From assembly GCA_017620875.1 (NCBI GenBank), contig JAGAUH010000273.1, positions 1 through 5,771 of the forward strand: 5,771 bases of DNA, written 5' to 3'. The position numbers were made by a program, and so were the translations under genes. The DNA comes from Clostridia bacterium. Its GTDB lineage: Bacteria; Bacillota; Clostridia; Christensenellales; Borkfalkiaceae. Below, piece by piece: positions 3,986-5,771 of the stretch (position 1 is the stretch's first letter; every line of letters begins with the position of its first letter). A model generated the notes under the pieces. The model had not been told where the DNA came from, made no database searches, and was given only the letters and a program-made list of their open reading frames with translations.

Positions 3986-5771
3986 TGCCTGTGATGATGG
4001 TGGTGATGCCTATGCTTAGCAATAGGTCTACCAAACTCGTCTACGGTTTTTTTAGCATTTTTTCTTGCCCTTACAATAGGCACTAAAATTGCAATTAAAA
4101 CTGCCAACACTATAAAGAAAATACAAATTAATAAAGTTTTATTATCTTGTATAAAAGTTTTAATATTTTTTTCTTTTTGAACAACGTGGAAAGTGTTTAA
4201 ACTAGAAATTTGTTCTGCAGTTAAAGCCTCTAATCCAACGTAAACTTGGGTTGCGTTGTCAAACAAGTTACCATAAATAGTATAGTTATTATCTTTATTA
4301 AAAAAGTCTAAAGAATAAACGTTTACGTTTTGCAATTTAGTACAATTTGCAAACGCGCCACTATAAATTTTATCGGCAAAAAGCCCTTGTTTAACTTCTA
4401 CTTGAGTTATCTCTTTACAACCGTTAAAAGCGTTGTCGCCTATTAGCGTAATTCCACCTAAATCTACGATATCGTCCGCGTTAAACCCTTTTAAAGAACT
4501 ACAACCGTAAAACGCGTAAATAGGAATAGCGTTTACGTTTTGGTTTAGCGTAACTTTTTCTAGTTTGCTACAACCTGCAAAAGCATACGCACCTAAACCA
4601 TTAACGTTTTTTAGGTTTGCATTTTTTAAATGAGTTAACCCCATAAACGCGCCGTAGCCCACGTTTCCGCTTACGGTAACGTTTTCTAATTTAGGGATAT
4701 AATATTTTAATTTATTTCCTTGTTTATAGTTTTGATAAACCACTTCGGAATTTTGACAATAATCTAACCCGAACAAATAGCCTAGTTGCATTTTATAATC
4801 GGAATTGCCCACTCTATTTAAACTAACCGTTAAATCGGTTAAGTTTTCGCAACCTTTTAAAATTCCTATTGGCAAAATAGAAGAAGTTGTTATATTTAGG
4901 CTTTGTAAATCTTTACTATAACAAAAGGCTTTTTCTTGCACGCTCTCTAATTCGGCAAATTCTAAACTTGTTATTTTACTATCGTAAAACGACTTATAGC
5001 CCACTTTTTTAGTGCCCGTTACACTAAAAATAACGTTTGCTCCCTCAAAAGCCCTATCTTCTATTTCTATTATAGTACCCGTTAATTCTACACCGCTATC
5101 GCAGTTACTAAACGCACCCTTACCTATTATAACATTTGTTAAATTTAAAGTGGCAAGATTTAGTTTTGCAGGATAGCAAACTATTTTTTGTAAATCTTTA
5201 CTAAATAATACGCCTTGGTTTACAACGTAATTTTGGCTACCACTTGCGCTAATTTCCGCAAGAAGATTCGTGCCAGATAAAGCGTAATCTTCTAGTTGCG
5301 CATTTTTAATATCTAAACTAGTAAGACTACTGTTTTTAAAGGCGTAAGAACCAATAGTGGTTGTATTAGTTAAATCTATACCGCCTAGGTTTGTTTCTGC
5401 AAAAGCATAAGAGCCAATTTTAGTTGGCGAGCCGTTTATTACACTTAAATTGCTACAATTATAAAAACAAAGTTCTGGTATGGCGTTAGAATTAATAGTT
5501 ACGCTATTTAAACTACCCGCCCCAAAAAACGCGCCTTTACCAATTATTTTATCTTGAGAAATAGTAACGTTTTGCACCGTAGAATTGCTAAAAGCAAAAT
5601 CAGCAATATTTTTATCTATATTTAAAGAAGATTGTTTTGCGTGATATTTAATTATAAAATCGCCTTTTTTAATGTCTTTTAAAGCGAATTTATGCCCTGC
5701 AGGGATATCGTTTATCCCTGTAAGGCTTATTCCCACATTGTCTTTTTCGTTTATAATAACAGTATCTTTCA
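3982..5771 (-). CDS. BspA-like LRR_5 repeat protein with UxaA/SAF-like N-terminus, C-terminal membrane anchor and His-rich tail (reaches window edge)
   Basis: At least 595 residues are visible; residues are counted with the codon straddling the right edge as 1. That codon is NTG, so it could be the start. The GTG at 5736-5734 lies inside a conserved-looking stretch (EKDNVGISL) and is not the start. Residues 2-43 resemble the SAF domain of altronate dehydratase (DNV.ISL, then GHKFALKDIKKG and IIKY). Residues about 53-515 hold some sixteen LRR_5 repeats of roughly 21-24 residues (IGKGAF, IGSYAF, LGAYAFAGCSKL), with the inserts GVLFSKDLQKIVCYPA and LFGLDYC...YYIPKLENVTV common in this class. A single membrane helix at 546-567 is followed by a basic tail ending HRHHHHHHRH. 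LRR_5 proteins are usually surface-exposed and mediate adhesion or host interaction. Here the ligand is unknown. No signal peptide is seen in the window, which conflicts with surface display unless the gene extends upstream. Confidence 0.88.
   Translation of the reverse strand, partial: KDTVIINEKDNVGISLTGINDIPAGHKFALKDIKKGDFIIKYHAKQSSLNIDKNIADFAFSNSTVQNVTISQDKIIGKGAFFGAGSLNSVTINSNAIPELCFYNCSNLSVINGSPTKIGSYAFAETNLGGIDLTNTTTIGSYAFKNSSLTSLDIKNAQLEDYALSGTNLLAEISASGSQNYVVNQGVLFSKDLQKIVCYPAKLNLATLNLTNVIIGKGAFSNCDSGVELTGTIIEIEDRAFEGANVIFSVTGTKKVGYKSFYDSKITSLEFAELESVQEKAFCYSKDLQSLNITTSSILPIGILKGCENLTDLTVSLNRVGNSDYKMQLGYLFGLDYCQNSEVVYQNYKQGNKLKYYIPKLENVTVSGNVGYGAFMGLTHLKNANLKNVNGLGAYAFAGCSKLEKVTLNQNVNAIPIYAFYGCSSLKGFNADDIVDLGGITLIGDNAFNGCKEITQVEVKQGLFADKIYSGAFANCTKLQNVNVYSLDFFNKDNNYTIYGNLFDNATQVYVGLEALTAEQISSLNTFHVVQKEKNIKTFIQDNKTLLICIFFIVLAVLIAILVPIVRARKNAKKTVDEFGRPIAKHRHHHHHHRH
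3985..4014 (-). other. His/Arg-rich C-terminal tail (HRHHHHHHRH)
   Basis: The last ten codons encode eight His and two Arg, using mixed CAT and CAC codons and AGG for both Arg. The stop codon follows immediately. The tail could bind metal ions or act as a pH-sensitive basic patch. That is an inference, as only the composition is visible. Confidence 0.85.
4072..4137 (-). other. C-terminal transmembrane helix of the LRR protein
   Basis: Twenty-two uncharged, mostly aliphatic residues (TLLICIFFIVLAVLIAILVP then IV) are followed directly by RARKNAKK. By the positive-inside rule the basic tail should face the cytoplasm and the repeats the outside. Confidence 0.85.
4228..5616 (-). repeat. LRR_5 tandem protein repeats
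   Basis: About sixteen degenerate repeats of 21-24 codons are present, best seen as I(G/x)xxAFxx(C/x)xxLxx(V/L)x(L/I). Clear copies are IGKGAFFGAGSLNSVTI, IGSYAFAETNLGGIDL, LGAYAFAGCSKLEKVTL and IGDNAFNGCKEITQVEV. The DNA copies have diverged, with only short shared words such as gtttacgttttg (near 4320 and 4532), so there is no sign of recent expansion. Confidence 0.85.
5644..5771 (-). other. UxaA-type SAF domain fragment at the N-terminus of the LRR protein
   Basis: These codons encode residues 2-43, with INEKDNVGISL followed by IPAGHKFALKDIKKGDFIIK and Tyr. The pattern GHKFAL.DI..G..(I/V)IKYG is a recalled hallmark of the N-terminal SAF domain of UxaA-family dehydratases. The spacing between the DNV and GHK blocks is shorter than in typical members. 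The sequence after KY departs at once (HAKQ instead of G..IG.A), so the HVH.HN end of the domain is missing. Confidence 0.6.
5695..5720. repeat. Short GC-rich inverted repeats inside the SAF-like coding region
   Basis: CAGGGATA (5700-5707) and TATCCCTG (5713-5720) form a perfect 8-bp stem with a five-base loop. The overlapping CCCTGCAGGG (5695-5704) is a separate perfect palindrome. The block codes for TGINDIPAG and is richer in G and C than the surrounding gene. A role is not evident. Confidence 0.6.

Noticed and set aside
3985..4014. Poly-His tail as a cloning-vector tag or contaminant
   Set aside because: It is interrupted by Arg, uses mixed His codons, ends at the genomic TTAA shared with the neighbouring gene, and lacks vector linker sequence.
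4009..4026. Possible terminator stem CCTATGCTTAGCAATAGG near the convergent stops
   Set aside because: The stem contains a bulge, is AT-rich, lies within LRR coding sequence, and has no T-run on either strand.
5734..5736. GTG as the start of the LRR protein
   Set aside because: The frame continues to the window edge through DTVIINEKDN, which fits the SAF-like pattern, so this GTG is an internal valine.

Overview
The window is AT-rich (roughly one third GC by eye) and looks like a low-GC Firmicutes-type genome, probably an uncultured clostridial or gut lineage. The reasons are codon use dominated by A/T-ending codons, Shine-Dalgarno starts, short intergenic gaps, a TraX-family membrane protein of the clostridial type, and a BspA-like LRR_5 surface-type protein. 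The lineage is an inference, because no rRNA or other phylogenetic marker is present.

Layout, left to right. Positions 1-1738 (+) hold the C-terminal half or more of SbcC, the ATPase/zinc-hook subunit of the SbcCD (Rad50-Mre11) nuclease, cut by the left window edge. A perfect-stem intrinsic terminator at 1766-1794 follows and can work in both directions between convergent genes. On the minus strand is a two-gene unit with an ATGA overlap: a membrane-anchored protein of unknown function (2630-3274, promoter-proximal) and a TraX-family polytopic membrane protein (1875-2633). A 60-base divergent intergenic region (3275-3334) separates this unit from a plus-strand lipoprotein (3335-3985) whose C-terminus resembles a PepSY domain. 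The lipoprotein converges with a minus-strand LRR_5 protein (3982 to the right edge), and the two genes share a TTAA that is the stop for both.

The most unusual gene is the LRR_5 protein. The part before its repeats closely resembles the SAF domain found at the N-terminus of altronate dehydratase (UxaA), including a GHKFAL...DI.KG..IIKY core, but it breaks off before the rest of that domain. About sixteen LRR_5 repeats follow, then one transmembrane helix and a basic tail ending in a natural His/Arg run (HRHHHHHHRH). No signal peptide is visible, although the repeats and the basic tail suggest an extracytoplasmic repeat domain. The codon straddling the right edge is NTG and could be the start, but the gene may extend further.

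Apart from SbcC, every gene here encodes a predicted membrane or surface protein. No mobile element, CRISPR array, tRNA or rRNA was seen, and no gap between genes exceeds about 140 bases.
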